From OFTM10 sp964196195 (GTDB lineage: Bacteria; Actinomycetota; Acidimicrobiia; Acidimicrobiales; Aldehydirespiratoraceae): a DNA stretch of 64,000 bases. Positions 43,973 to 53,116 of this stretch are shown piece after piece. The notes beneath the pieces were generated by a model that ran no database searches, was not told the origin of the DNA, and saw only the letters and a list, made by a program, of their open reading frames with translations. Within the stretch, counting starts at the first letter, position 1. The number at the start of each line of letters is the position of its first letter. Made by a program: the position numbers and the translations under genes. The stretch lies in contig CAXMSE010000038.1 in the NCBI GenBank assembly GCA_964196195.1, positions 1-64,000 on the forward strand. Direction: 5' to 3'.

Positions 43973-44998
43973 ATGCTCGAACCAACCAACAGCGTCTATC
44001 TCGACCCTCCTCGATCCTCGCGCGTCGCCCCCGCAGCGAAAGGCGCCCACAGCGGACGCGCGGCCGCCGCCGGCATTTTCATCTTCGTCGGCCTACTCGG
44101 TCTCACCGTGGCCGCGCTGCTGAGTGGAATCCGGGCCATGCTCCACGACTCCAAAGCACTCAGCGATGCGATCGACACCACCCTCGACGAACCCGTCGTC
44201 CAAGAGGAGATCGAACGCGAAGTCGCCGATGCCATCGTGAAGGGTCTCTTCGATCAGGACAACAACGGGTTGGCGTCTGTCGTCGGGTTCGACGTCTCGG
44301 CAGAGGTCGAACGGCTTGCTCCCCTCGTGATCGCCGACCCTGCCTTTCGCTCCGAGCTGAGGGCTCTGTTCATCGATGGTCACCAGCGGATCCTGTTCGA
44401 GCCTTCAAGGGCCGCCCTCGACTTCTCTCCCATCACCGCCGCCGTACTTGGTGTCATCGAACGCGAATCACCCGAACTCGCCCGGATCGTGCCCGCCGAC
44501 AAGCTGCTCCTCACCATCGACGGCGATCGCCTACCAGACCTCACCACACCGATGGCCGGCCTCGATCGCTCCCTGCTGATCGCTTTTGTCTTCTCACTCG
44601 CAATCCCGCTCGCCGCGCTCACCCACCCTCGTCGCCATCGTGTGCTCGCCTGGGTCGGACGCTGGCTGATCACAACCAGTCTGGCCGGCGGCTTGGCCGC
44701 GGTCGGCCTGCCCTACCTGGCCGGAAACCTCTCGGGCTACACCGCAGTGGAGGTCGCCGTGAGGGCTCTCACCGTGCGCCTTCTCGGTCCCGCGGTACTT
44801 GCCGGCATCGTCGGGATGGCGATGGTGTCCGCCGCCGCAGTTCTGAAGAGCCGGGAGCGACGCCGTATCACCGACGAGGGCGCCGCCGCCGCCCTGGGCG
44901 TCAACGAGCCGCCCCTGAGTCCGGCCCAGGCGAGCCCCCAGCTGGAGCTAAGCCAGCGGGGTCTGGTGGATGCAGGCCGACCCCTCACCGATATCTGA
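43973..44998 (+). CDS. Membrane protein with extracytoplasmic helical domain
   Basis: A 341-aa protein. A transmembrane helix at about residues 32-55 (GIFIFVGLLGLTVAALLSGI) is followed by ~150 mainly helical extracytoplasmic residues (LDEPVVQEEIEREVADAIVK…). Two or three further helices (LLIAFVFSLAIPLAALT; LAGGLAAVGLPYLAG; LLGPAVLAGIVGMAMV) and a polar cytosolic tail follow. The layout recalls actinobacterial integral membrane proteins of unknown function. SD GGGAGG lies before ATG 43973. Confidence 0.75.
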   Translation: MLEPTNSVYLDPPRSSRVAPAAKGAHSGRAAAAGIFIFVGLLGLTVAALLSGIRAMLHDSKALSDAIDTTLDEPVVQEEIEREVADAIVKGLFDQDNNGLASVVGFDVSAEVERLAPLVIADPAFRSELRALFIDGHQRILFEPSRAALDFSPITAAVLGVIERESPELARIVPADKLLLTIDGDRLPDLTTPMAGLDRSLLIAFVFSLAIPLAALTHPRRHRVLAWVGRWLITTSLAGGLAAVGLPYLAGNLSGYTAVEVAVRALTVRLLGPAVLAGIVGMAMVSAAAVLKSRERRRITDEGAAAALGVNEPPLSPAQASPQLELSQRGLVDAGRPLTDI

Positions 44999-45107
44999 GA
45001 CCAGCCGAGCCGAGCACTCCAGCGCCCATGTCGTCGCTTGCTCACGTAGGCACCTAGCCTGCCGATGGCCTTCGGAATGCGGCATCCTCGAGAGGACGGA
45101 CCCACCG

Positions 45108-46307
45108 ATGAAACGATTGAGCGCGGCGCTTGGCGCCATTGTCATTTTCGCGGCAGCCTGCGGCAGCGACGCGAGCGATGTGTTGCAGGAGCTGGGGTTA
45201 TCCGCAGCCGAAGCGGATTGCTTCGCCAGCGAGTACGAGGCCCGAGACCTCGACATCAATCGGGTTCTTCGCGCCGATGAAGGCGAGTTGACCGAAGTCG
45301 AGCAGCAAGCCGTGGTGGAGGTTGCGAGTGCGTGTGTGGGCGGAGGCGCCGACACCACCACCGACACTTCCGGCGACTCCGATTCAAACGACGACCCCGA
45401 CGACGACGACCCCGACGACGACGGCCCCGACGACGGCACCGCAGCCTCCGACACCAGCGGCGACAACTCCGACCCCAACAGCGGCGCTCTCAGCTACGAC
45501 GATCTGAGCCTGTTCGAACGGGCCTTCGCCGACGGCATGATCGAAGAAGGTGTGTCCACCGAAGCGGCCGTCTGCATCATCAATGAGTTCGGGTCCGCAG
45601 ATATCAGCCTTCTGGAATTCATGGACGTCGACGCGGCCGATGAGCCCACCGACGAAATGCTTGCCGCCATCTTCCGCTGCGGCGATGAGTTGATTGACGC
45701 CGGCGCATTCGACTTCAGCAGCCCCGATCCCGTCACTGACGGTGTCACCTACGGCGACGACCCGGAAATGGATCTGCTCTGGGACATGTGCGAGGTCGGC
45801 GATGGCGAAGCCTGCGACCAACTCTTCTTCATCTCCCCCTTCGGGAGCGACTACGAGGAGTTCGGCAACACCTGCGGCTTCCGCTTCGAGCTGAGCACCG
45901 TCCTGTGCGCCGATGAACTGGGCGGCTCGACGGGCGGGACAAGCTACGGGGACGATCCTCTGCTCGACAATCTCTACGACGAGTGCAGCGCCGGAAACAT
46001 GTTGTCGTGCGACAACCTCTTCATCGAATCCCCGGTCGACTCAGAGTACGAGACCTACGGCAGCACGTGCGGCGGAGTCGAGCCCGACACCTTCGGGGGC
46101 TGCGCCAGCGATCCCATGTTCTACGGCGACGACGTCCATTTCGACGGGCTCTACGACTCGTGCGGCGCCGGCGACATGGCTGCCTGCGACGAGCTCTACC
46201 TGTTCTCCGCGATGGGTTCTGAGTACGAGAGCTACGGCAGCTCCTGTGGTGAAATCGCCACCACCGAGGAGTTCGGTAGCTGCGAAGCGGTCTACGGTAA
46301 AACGTAG
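45108..46307 (+). CDS. Secreted lipoprotein with three cysteine-containing tandem repeats
   Basis: A 399-aa lipoprotein. The signal ends in lipobox FAAAC. A helical segment, a very acidic Asp/Ser linker (about residues 85-130) and a second helical domain follow. Then come three repeats of the form YGDDxxxDxLxDxCxxGDxxxCDxLFxxSPxGSxYExxGxTCG. Each repeat has conserved cysteines likely to form disulfides. Similar repeats occur in other actinobacterial surface proteins; the ligand is unknown. Upstream TAGCCT (-10-like) and SD GAGAGGA precede ATG 45108. It ends 2 nt before the convergent lysC stop. Confidence 0.78.
   Translation: MKRLSAALGAIVIFAAACGSDASDVLQELGLSAAEADCFASEYEARDLDINRVLRADEGELTEVEQQAVVEVASACVGGGADTTTDTSGDSDSNDDPDDDDPDDDGPDDGTAASDTSGDNSDPNSGALSYDDLSLFERAFADGMIEEGVSTEAAVCIINEFGSADISLLEFMDVDAADEPTDEMLAAIFRCGDELIDAGAFDFSSPDPVTDGVTYGDDPEMDLLWDMCEVGDGEACDQLFFISPFGSDYEEFGNTCGFRFELSTVLCADELGGSTGGTSYGDDPLLDNLYDECSAGNMLSCDNLFIESPVDSEYETYGSTCGGVEPDTFGGCASDPMFYGDDVHFDGLYDSCGAGDMAACDELYLFSAMGSEYESYGSSCGEIATTEEFGSCEAVYGKT
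45750..46257 (+). repeat. Three tandem coding repeats in the lipoprotein
   Basis: Repeat units begin at TAC codons 45750, 45945 and 46122 (spacing 195 and 177 nt) and encode YGDDP…CD.LF..SP.GS.YE..G.TCG. The DNA has diverged but the cysteine and glycine positions are held, so the repeats are old duplications under protein-level selection. Confidence 0.7.
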
Positions 46308-46309
46308 CT

Positions 46310-47545
46310 CTACAGGTCGGAGCGCTCCGCGGCCGGCATGTGGAGTTCGAACGCGCCGTGCAACGCCGATACGGCCCTTTCCGCCTCGGTCTCACGCACC
46401 ACACACGAGATGCGGATGGCCGAAGTGGAGATCATCTCGATATTGATCCCAGCTGCCGACAACGTTTCGAACATGGTGGCGGCGACACCGGGGTTTGTCT
46501 TCATGCCTGCGCCGATGAGGCTGACCCGGGCGATCTCGTCATCGGTGATCGACCCGGTTGCACCGATCTCTTCGACGATCGCCTCCACGGTGGCCGTGGC
46601 GGCGGGCGTCTGCTCGTGGGGCAGGGTGAAGCTGATATCGGTGGATCCCTCGGCCGAGACGTTCTGCACGATCATGTCGACATTGACGTCGGCGTCGGCC
46701 AGTGCCCGGAAAAGCTGGGCGGCGACACCAGGCCGATCAGATGCCCCCGACACCGTCATCTTGGCCTCGGAGGTGTCGTGGATGACGGCAGAGATGATGG
46801 CTCTTTCCATATTTTCCTCCTCGGTAACCCACGTGCCCGGCACCCAGCTGAAGGCGCTCCGGACGTGGAGCCGCACCCCGAAGGTGCGGGCGAGTTCGAC
46901 CGACCGCATGGCCGGCTTGGGACAACCGGTCGCGGTCATCTCCAGAAGTTCATCGAACGAGATCTGATCCATCTTGCGGGCCTCGGCCACTACACGGGGG
47001 TCGGTCGTGAACACGCCGGGAACGTCGGTGTACAGCTCACAGGCGTCGGCACCCAATGCGTGCGCCAGCGCCACCGCGGTGGTATCGGAGCCGCCACGGC
47101 CGAAGAAGGTGACGTCGCGATCTGTTGACACACCCTGGCTGCCGCCAACCACGGGAACCCGCCCCTCATCGAGGCTCGCCTGGATGCGCCCGGGCCGAAC
47201 ATCGAGGATCTTGGCGTTGCGATGGGTGGTGTCGGTGATGAACCCGGCCTGGCTACCCGTGAACGAATCCGATTCGATTCCGCGATCATGCAGCGCCATA
47301 GACACGAGGGCGCACGCCTTGCGTTCGCCTCCGGTGATGAGCATGTCCATCTCACGGCCCGGCTTGGTGGTGGACACCTGATCGGCGAGGCGGAGAAGCT
47401 CATCGGTCTCCTTGCCCATAGCCGACACGACGAGCACCACCTGGTCGCCTCGCTTACGACAACGGGCGACGTGATCGGCCACTTCACGGATTCGATCCGG
47501 ATCGCTGACCGAAGTGCCGCCGAACTTCTGTACGAGCAGGGCCAC
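46310..47545 (-). CDS. lysC: Aspartate kinase
   Basis: A 411-aa aspartokinase, first step of the Lys/Met/Thr pathway. The kinase motif is LLVQKFGGTSVSDPDRI, with FFGRGGSDTTAVALAHALGA, CELYTDVPGVFTTDPR and MATGCP-type MTATGCPKPAMRS. Two C-terminal ACT domains (MTVSGASDRPGVAAQLFRAL; VSLIGAGMKTNPGVAATMFE) imply Lys/Thr feedback. TAGCCT lies 8 nt before GTG 47545, so leaderless. No asd is adjacent. Confidence 0.96.
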   Translation of the reverse strand: MALLVQKFGGTSVSDPDRIREVADHVARCRKRGDQVVLVVSAMGKETDELLRLADQVSTTKPGREMDMLITGGERKACALVSMALHDRGIESDSFTGSQAGFITDTTHRNAKILDVRPGRIQASLDEGRVPVVGGSQGVSTDRDVTFFGRGGSDTTAVALAHALGADACELYTDVPGVFTTDPRVVAEARKMDQISFDELLEMTATGCPKPAMRSVELARTFGVRLHVRSAFSWVPGTWVTEEENMERAIISAVIHDTSEAKMTVSGASDRPGVAAQLFRALADADVNVDMIVQNVSAEGSTDISFTLPHEQTPAATATVEAIVEEIGATGSITDDEIARVSLIGAGMKTNPGVAATMFETLSAAGINIEMISTSAIRISCVVRETEAERAVSALHGAFELHMPAAERSDL

Positions 47546-47603
47546 GATCAGTGAGGCTATCCGAGCCGGCGATGCCCACCGCTCAGTTTTACCACGCCGT
47601 GAT

Positions 47604-48941
47604 TCAGCCCCCTTGCTCAGAGTCCTCGACGACCTCGGCCGACTCGCGGGCCGCGGAGGCGTAGATCCCCTTGCTCATCAAGGAGAACTCCTGGTCGCGG
47701 CGGGCCTGGTAGATCTCCGCACGCCTGCCGTGGGCACTGATCGACGTCGGGTCGGCCTGCACGGCCAGTTCGACCAGGTGACAGGCGAGACGGAGATCGC
47801 CGCCGTCGGCCACCTCGCAGGCCCGCGCGCTGAGGGCATCGACACCACCGACGAGGCCGGCGATCTCCGCGGCGTAGACGGCCTCCGGTGCCGGCTTGAG
47901 GTGGGCCGGATTCTTGTCCCACCAGCCTCCATAGAGTCGCCAAAGGTTGCGCACGACGAACTCGGGCTCGTCGTAGACGGGCTGCATCCAGGGCCTCGTG
48001 ATCAGATCGTCGGGCACGGTGACCGAATGGACGATGGCATCTAGGGTTTCGCCGTTGTTCATCATCTCGAGGGTCTCTCGGGTGAGCAGCTCCAGCGCGG
48101 TGGCGAGGTCGTCGAGGACCCGATCCACGCGCTCGACGCCGTGAACCGGAAGCCCGTGGGCCGGAAGCAGCCAATCCGCACGAAAACCCTGCATCGTGCG
48201 CAAGGCCTCGGCCCACTCCCGCGGGTAACGCTGCACCTTCTGAGGATTCCCACAGTTGGGAAACACCCAGGTCACGAGATCCCCGACGCAAAGAGCCCGA
48301 TGCTCCGGCACCCACGCCCAGAGATGATCGTCGGTCTCGCCCTTGGAATGGCGCAGCTCAAAACTGAGGCCACCCACCTCGACGGCGAGATCGCGACCGA
48401 ACTCGATGGTGGGCCACATGACATCTTCGTTGAGGAAGCGGAAGCCGTCACCCACCCTCATGCCGTGACGCTTCGAGATCCCACCGAACTGGCGGAGGTT
48501 GATGTCGATGTTGTAGCCGTTGGTGAGCTGGTATCTCTCGAAGCGGGGGGCCACCGCCTCATGGGCGATCACTGAGGGGCGGGGCCGCTCACCGGCCTGG
48601 GCCTCCGCCGCGAATGCCGCGCTGCCGCCGACATGGTCGACGTGGCCGTGGGTGTAGACGACGGTGTCGACCGGCTCGGTCGACCAGCCCCGAAGAGCGC
48701 CGAGCACTTCAGCACCCTTGTTGTTGCTGGACGTGTCGAAACACACGAGGCCCGCATCGGTCTTGAAGGTGATGACATGGCTGAACGACTCGACGATCGA
48801 CAAGCCGTCGGCCAGGGCACTCACCTTCTGGGTCACACGATTCACAGCCTCGTCGTGTTTGCCGGCATCGATCACCCGTGACGAGAGCTCGACGGGATCC
48901 TCGGTAACGATGGGGAGCTGTCGTTGCAGTTTGCCGATCAT
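47604..48941 (-). CDS. Alkyl-sulfatase-like metallo-beta-lactamase protein (SdsA/YjcS type)
   Basis: A 445-aa protein. The MBL domain has zinc motif VVYTHGHVDHVGGSAAF, then HSKGETDDHLWAWVP and LCVGDLVTWVFPNCGNPQK. A C-terminal alkyl-sulfatase dimerisation segment (YGGWWDKNPAHLKPAP) and a helical end that lists cell-like repeats (LACHLVELAVQADPTS) follow. SdsA1/YjcS enzymes hydrolyse alkyl sulfates; the N-terminal part here is shorter and the substrate is uncertain. TAACGT lies 6 nt before the ATG (leaderless). Confidence 0.85.
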   Translation of the reverse strand: MIGKLQRQLPIVTEDPVELSSRVIDAGKHDEAVNRVTQKVSALADGLSIVESFSHVITFKTDAGLVCFDTSSNNKGAEVLGALRGWSTEPVDTVVYTHGHVDHVGGSAAFAAEAQAGERPRPSVIAHEAVAPRFERYQLTNGYNIDINLRQFGGISKRHGMRVGDGFRFLNEDVMWPTIEFGRDLAVEVGGLSFELRHSKGETDDHLWAWVPEHRALCVGDLVTWVFPNCGNPQKVQRYPREWAEALRTMQGFRADWLLPAHGLPVHGVERVDRVLDDLATALELLTRETLEMMNNGETLDAIVHSVTVPDDLITRPWMQPVYDEPEFVVRNLWRLYGGWWDKNPAHLKPAPEAVYAAEIAGLVGGVDALSARACEVADGGDLRLACHLVELAVQADPTSISAHGRRAEIYQARRDQEFSLMSKGIYASAARESAEVVEDSEQGG

Positions 48942-48964
48942 CGCCAGACGTTATGTCGGGCCGG

Positions 48965-49519
48965 TCAACGTGTCACAAAGAGCTCGATGCTGCGTTCGCC
49001 GTCTGCACGCGCCTGACCAGCCCATACCTCGTCGACGAGGGGGAGAGAAGGCAGGGCAACCGCCGAGCTCGCCTCGATGTCGAGGACGGCCACGAGGTGG
49101 CGGTGATCGGCGAATACCGCGCTGCGGCTGTCGACCTCCAGGCCCCCGAGCTGAGCCAAGGAGTCGCGGATGCGGGCCGCGGGCTCACCGTAATCGTCCA
49201 CCACGGGGCCGAACTCGAGCTGGCGACCGAGGCCAGCCTCGCCCACCCGTTCCCATGTCGGCTTGTGGTTGCGCCGACGAAGACCCGCCATCCGGAGACG
49301 GCGGACCAGCACCCGACTGTCGACCAGTTCCGCGCCGAGCGCCACGGCCCGGCCGTGGTCGACCCTGTCGATGTCGTAGTGGTCGCCCTGAAAGCCGAGC
49401 CGGCGCTTGCCCAAGCGCTGGGCGAACCGGTGCAGCTCCTCGTAGGAGTGGTCGCTCACCAGATGGGCCCAGCGGGTTCCCCGCCACTCCCAGCGGGCAT
49501 CATCGACGAGCACGGACAT
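48965..49519 (-). CDS. DUF4031 family protein
   Basis: A 184-aa protein whose first ~80 residues match DUF4031: MSVLVDDARWEWRGTRWAHL, SDHSYEELHRFAQRLG, FQGDHYDID and VDSRVLVRRLRMAGLRRR. The C-terminal half is less conserved. Function unknown. TACGGT lies 6 nt before ATG 49519 (leaderless), so I prefer this start to one further upstream. It follows the sulfatase-like gene in the opposite sense of travel by 23 nt, with its own promoter. Confidence 0.85.
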   Translation of the reverse strand: MSVLVDDARWEWRGTRWAHLVSDHSYEELHRFAQRLGKRRLGFQGDHYDIDRVDHGRAVALGAELVDSRVLVRRLRMAGLRRRNHKPTWERVGEAGLGRQLEFGPVVDDYGEPAARIRDSLAQLGGLEVDSRSAVFADHRHLVAVLDIEASSAVALPSLPLVDEVWAGQARADGERSIELFVTR

Positions 49520-49574
49520 TGGGGCACCGTAGCGCCGGCTGCCTCGTCCGGCTCCCGCGTGACAGACTGCTCCG

Positions 49575-49964
49575 GTGATCGACGCCACCACCGACGAGGT
49601 GTTGCTGTGCATCCCGGCCCGACCGGAGTACGGGCGGATTGTTCGCGTCGGAGCGGCCGCTCTGGGCTTGCGTCAGTCCATGTCGTTCTCGGAAATCGAT
49701 GATCTCCGACTCGCCATCGACGAGGCCATGATCCTGCTGCTCGACGGCCTCACCGTCGACACCGAGACCAACATCGACATCGTCTTTCGCGTCGACGACG
49801 GCCACCTCGAACTCGAAGCGGGCCGAAGCACCCGCAGCCAACTTCGTGATGCGGCCGTGCAGCGATTCGACTCGATCACCTCGGGCCTGATCGACGACTA
49901 CGACGTCGATCTGGAAAGGGGCTGGCTGCGCCTGACGAAGACCGCTGCCCCAGTCGACGCCTGA
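49575..49964 (+). CDS. RsbW-like anti-sigma regulatory ATPase-fold protein
   Basis: A 129-aa single-domain GHKL-like protein. The segment FSEIDDLRLAIDEAMILLL matches the N-box region of RsbW/SpoIIAB-type anti-sigma factors, but the canonical Asn after DEA is replaced (DEAMILLL). G-boxes are weak, so it may not bind ATP normally. No sigma-factor gene is adjacent. It could be a stress-response switch protein. GTG 49575 is the likely start. Confidence 0.6.
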   Translation: MIDATTDEVLLCIPARPEYGRIVRVGAAALGLRQSMSFSEIDDLRLAIDEAMILLLDGLTVDTETNIDIVFRVDDGHLELEAGRSTRSQLRDAAVQRFDSITSGLIDDYDVDLERGWLRLTKTAAPVDA

Positions 49965-49971
49965 CCCCTCG

Positions 49972-50409
49972 CTAACGGCCGGTGGAGCCGAATCCCTTGG
50001 CACCGCGATCGCTCTCGTCGAGTGAGTCGACCTCCACGAACTCGACCGTCTCGACAGCCTGCACCACCAGTTGGGCGATCCGTTCGCCACGCGTCACCTC
50101 GAACGCATCGGTTGGATCGTGATTGACGAGGCACACCTTGAGCTCGCCGCGATAACCCGAATCGATCAATCCTGGCGTATTTAGGCAGGTGACCCCGTGC
50201 TTGAGAGCGAGCCCACTACGGGGCTGAACGAAACCCGCGTACCCCTCGGGGATGGCGATGGCGATACCGGTGGGAACAAGGGCCCGCCCGCCCGCCGCGG
50301 CCAGGGTCACATCCTCCCTGGCAACGAGGTCGATCCCGGCGTCACCGAGCCTCGCGTAGCGGGGAAGAGGAAGGTCGGGATCGAGGCGAAGGACAGGCAG
50401 ATCGAGCAC
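49972..50409 (-). CDS. dut: dUTP diphosphatase
   Basis: A 145-aa trimeric dUTPase. All five motifs are present: ARLGDAGIDL (1), PRSGLALKHGV (2), NTPGLIDSGYRGELKVCLVN (3), RGERIAQLVVQ (4) and RGAKGFGSTGR (5). It hydrolyses dUTP to dUMP. TACGTT lies 6 nt before GTG 50409 (leaderless). It is divergent from orn across 39 nt. Confidence 0.96.
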   Translation of the reverse strand: MLDLPVLRLDPDLPLPRYARLGDAGIDLVAREDVTLAAAGGRALVPTGIAIAIPEGYAGFVQPRSGLALKHGVTCLNTPGLIDSGYRGELKVCLVNHDPTDAFEVTRGERIAQLVVQAVETVEFVEVDSLDESDRGAKGFGSTGR

Positions 50410-50448
50410 AGGCGAAACGTAGCCCACCCAGGCGTCTAGCCTGAGCCG

Positions 50449-50997
50449 ATGCTCGCTTGGATGGATCTCGAGATGACCGGCCTCGACCCTGACCGTCACG
50501 TCATCGTCGAGATCGCAACCCTGCTCACCGACAACAACCTCGAACTGGTCGCCGAAGGTCCGGATCTCATCGTTCATGCCAGCGACACCGAGCTGGCCGA
50601 GATGGACGACTTCGTCACCAACATGCATACCAGGAGCGGCTTGCTCGAGCAGATCAAGACATCTCCGATCTCTCTCGCCGAAGCGGGCGAGAAGACCTTG
50701 GCGTTCCTCCAGGAACACATTCCGGAAATTCACACAGTCCCCCTCTGCGGAAACACCATCGGCACCGACCGACGCTTCCTGGCCCAGCACCTTCCCGAGA
50801 TCGAAGACTTCCTGCACTATCGCTCGATCGACGTCTCCACCATCAAGGAGTTGGCCCGCCGCTGGCAGCCCGAGGTGTTCAGTGCCGCACCGAAGAAGTC
50901 GGCCGGTCATCGGGCCCTCGACGACATCCGAGAGAGCCTCGAAGAGCTGCGCCACTACCGGCAGGCCTTTTTCCTCACACCGCCACCGGCACCGTAG
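50449..50997 (+). CDS. orn: Oligoribonuclease
   Basis: A 182-aa DEDDh exonuclease that degrades 2-5-nt RNA and pGpG. Exo I is LAWMDLEMTGLDPDRHVIVE, Exo II is CGNTIGTDRRFL, and Exo III His/Asp are in KSAGHRALDDIRESLEELRH. TAGCCT lies 6 nt before the ATG, indicating a leaderless transcript. Its stop TAG is embedded in TAGGGT, the presumed -10 of the following gene. Confidence 0.95.
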   Translation: MLAWMDLEMTGLDPDRHVIVEIATLLTDNNLELVAEGPDLIVHASDTELAEMDDFVTNMHTRSGLLEQIKTSPISLAEAGEKTLAFLQEHIPEIHTVPLCGNTIGTDRRFLAQHLPEIEDFLHYRSIDVSTIKELARRWQPEVFSAAPKKSAGHRALDDIRESLEELRHYRQAFFLTPPPAP

Positions 50998-51007
50998 GGT
51001 GCTGCGG

Positions 51008-52087
51008 GTGAGCCGGCCCGTCTATCGCAAGCAAGAGCAGGAACCTGCCTCCGAAGAGGTGATCGAGGTCGCCCCCGGCATCCTGCGCATGCAGCTACCG
51101 ATATCGCTGCCCGGCCTCGGCCACGTCAACTGCTATGCCCTGATCGATGGTGACGGTGTCGCCCTGGTCGATCCCGGCCTCCCCGGCAAGGAATCGTGGG
51201 ACGCCCTGCTCCAGCGCCTCCGTAGCGCCGAGATCCCGATCGAGCGGGTGCACACCACTATCATCACCCACTCCCACCCCGATCATTTCGGCGGCGCCGC
51301 CCAGCTCCGCGAAACCACAGGCTCGGAGGTGATCACCCACGAGACCTTCCGGTCCCGCATCATCGAGACGAACGACGACCTCGCCACCGAGATCCTCGAG
51401 TTGTCCGATGAGGAGATCATCGCCCTGTGGAAGCAGAGGATCGAGGAGGGTCCGCCCACCGACTGGGGCACCCGCCGCCAGCCTCCTCCCGATCACGCGA
51501 TCCGTCGCTGGATCCGCGACGAGGGTCGGGGCCACGGTTTCCTCTCGCCCCGCCCCACCCAGCGGGTCACCGACGGCGAACCGATGTGGTTCGCGGGTAG
51601 AGAATGGTTCGCCACCCACACCCCGGGTCACACCGTGGATCACCTGTGCCTGTGGGACCCCACCGAAGGTGTGCTGCTGTCGGGCGATCACATCCTGCCC
51701 ACCATCACCCCTCACATCGCAGGCTCCACCGAACTGGCCGATCCTCTCGCCACGTTCTTCGCGTCGCTCGATCGCATTGCCGCTCTCGAGGGCGTAACCG
51801 CGGTGCTCCCGGCGCATGGCCATCCGATGGACGAGGCCGGCCATCGCTGCACCCACATCAAGGATCACCACGACGAGCGCCTCGACGTTCTCCGCGATGC
51901 AGCCCCCGATCTCGGGGATGCTCCGGTGGAGGCGTGGATGAAGGTGCTGTTCCAGGAGCGATCCTGGGGCGACATGGCCGCCAGCGAGACCTTCGCTCAT
52001 CTCGAACACCTGAGGGTGGCCGGTGAAGCCGACAGCCGTCGCAACGGCGACGGTCTTCTCTTCTACGAGTTCACCACCAGCGGCTGA
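51008..52087 (+). CDS. Metallo-beta-lactamase-fold hydrolase (LACTB2-like)
   Basis: A 359-aa MBL-fold protein. The zinc motif is TIITHSHPDHFGGAAQL, followed by HTPGHTVDHLCLWDP, LLSGDHILPTITPHI and AVLPAHGHPMDE. A long insert (about residues 120-190, helical) lies between the first and second zinc motifs, and a C-terminal winged-helix-like region (SWGDMAASETFAHLEHLRVA) resembles LACTB2-like hydrolases. TAGGGT ends 7 nt before GTG 51008. The 3' end overlaps the thioesterase gene by 25 nt. Confidence 0.88.
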   Translation: MSRPVYRKQEQEPASEEVIEVAPGILRMQLPISLPGLGHVNCYALIDGDGVALVDPGLPGKESWDALLQRLRSAEIPIERVHTTIITHSHPDHFGGAAQLRETTGSEVITHETFRSRIIETNDDLATEILELSDEEIIALWKQRIEEGPPTDWGTRRQPPPDHAIRRWIRDEGRGHGFLSPRPTQRVTDGEPMWFAGREWFATHTPGHTVDHLCLWDPTEGVLLSGDHILPTITPHIAGSTELADPLATFFASLDRIAALEGVTAVLPAHGHPMDEAGHRCTHIKDHHDERLDVLRDAAPDLGDAPVEAWMKVLFQERSWGDMAASETFAHLEHLRVAGEADSRRNGDGLLFYEFTTSG

Positions 52088-52848
52088 GCTCGGGTCTGAG
52101 AGCCGAGGGGGCGCACCCGCGCCACGCTGGCGGCCACACCGTCGGTCATCAACCACAGGTCGATTCCATCATCGGTTTCCAGCCAGCGAAGGTGGGTGTT
52201 GTGGTGCTGTTCGACGCCGGCCCCGTGTTCGAGTTCGGCACGGATGGGCACGGCCGGGAATTCGGTGAGGGCCAGGACCTCCTCCACCGCCACCCATTGG
52301 GCCGCGTTGTTGACGTGGCCGAGGATGTCGAGATCGGCGAAGCGCACCGCCCACGGTTCGTCGCCGGCACCTTCGGCAGGCCGGCTGGGGAGCCTCTGGC
52401 GAGCCGACACGACCCGGTCACCACCGGTGGGACCGTAGATCTCGAAGAAGTCGGGGTTGAGCTTGCGGGGTCGACCCGTTTCCAGGTCGACATGGATCCA
52501 CAAGGTGACCGCCTTGATTCGAGCGCCCTCGTCGCCGGTGAGATCGGTGCGACGTTCTGCCCAACGACTGCCATGGCCGCTGCACCAGGTGGCCAATTCC
52601 ACCCATTCCTGGAAGACGGGCGCAGTGTGCACCTCGATCATGGTGCGCCTCACAACCCAGTTCATCGGATCGACGAGGCCACTTTCCGACGAGTCGTCAC
52701 GGGCGACATCTTGGAGATGACGCACCACCGAATCGAGGCGGCAGCGCCCGGTGGGGTCGACGTCGCCGAGCCGAATCCGACGGCCTCGCTGGTAGACCCG
52801 ACCCACCTCGGGACGAGAAACGAACTCGACTGCTCCAGGCTCGGGCAT
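52063..52848 (-). CDS. Acyl-ACP thioesterase-like double hotdog protein
   Basis: A 261-aa protein with two hotdog domains in the plant/bacterial FatA-type arrangement. The N-terminal hotdog has RLGDVDPTGRCRLDSVVRHL and MNWVVRRTMIEV; the C-terminal hotdog has RFADLDILGHVNNAAQWVAV (the N-H pair typical of acyl-ACP thioesterases). It probably releases fatty acids from ACP. TACGGT lies 7 nt before ATG 52848 (leaderless). It is divergent from the whiB7 leader. Confidence 0.85.
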   Translation of the reverse strand: MPEPGAVEFVSRPEVGRVYQRGRRIRLGDVDPTGRCRLDSVVRHLQDVARDDSSESGLVDPMNWVVRRTMIEVHTAPVFQEWVELATWCSGHGSRWAERRTDLTGDEGARIKAVTLWIHVDLETGRPRKLNPDFFEIYGPTGGDRVVSARQRLPSRPAEGAGDEPWAVRFADLDILGHVNNAAQWVAVEEVLALTEFPAVPIRAELEHGAGVEQHHNTHLRWLETDDGIDLWLMTDGVAASVARVRPLGSQTRAQPLVVNS

Positions 52849-52880
52849 GGGCCGCACCGTAGCAACTGACGAAGTCGTCG

Positions 52881-52919
52881 ATTAATTCAGTTGACGCCGA
52901 CCGATAAGTTCGCGACCGT
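52881..52919 (+). promoter_or_regulatory. WhiB7-type promoter with AT-rich element upstream of -35
   Basis: ATTAATT (52881-52887) lies 3 nt before TTGACG (-35, 52891-52896). A 17-bp spacer leads to GACCGT (52914-52919, one mismatch to the TACCGT-type -10 used here). An AT-rich stretch just upstream of the -35 is the known recognition feature of WhiB7-activated promoters (contacted by the WhiB7 AT-hook), implying autoactivation. Confidence 0.65.
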
Positions 52920-52960
52920 AGTTGTCGCCGGACCGCCCGGCAGCGCAATGGGAGGCAGCG

Positions 52961-53116
52961 ATGTTCCAGTTCCTGTGCCACGAGCATCACACCGCCATTG
53001 CGGTCGATGCACGCTCGCGCATGAATGTGCGTTCGGCCTCCTGGCTCACGGATTCGTGGATGTTTACCACCAAGCCGTATGCCAACCAGCGGTCCTCCGG
53101 CGCCCCCCCTGGCTAA
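52961..53116 (+). CDS. 51-codon upstream ORF in the whiB7 leader
   Basis: GGGAGG (52950-52955) is an excellent SD for ATG 52961. The encoded peptide (MFQFLCHEHHTAIAVDARSR…) has no enzyme signature and ends …SSGAPPG, a PPG motif that slows ribosomes. It lies about 40 nt after the presumed transcript start and 32 nt before the terminator stem. Its placement is that of a regulatory leader peptide as in mycobacterial whiB7, where stalled translation of the uORF allows read-through. Confidence 0.7.
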   Translation: MFQFLCHEHHTAIAVDARSRMNVRSASWLTDSWMFTTKPYANQRSSGAPPG

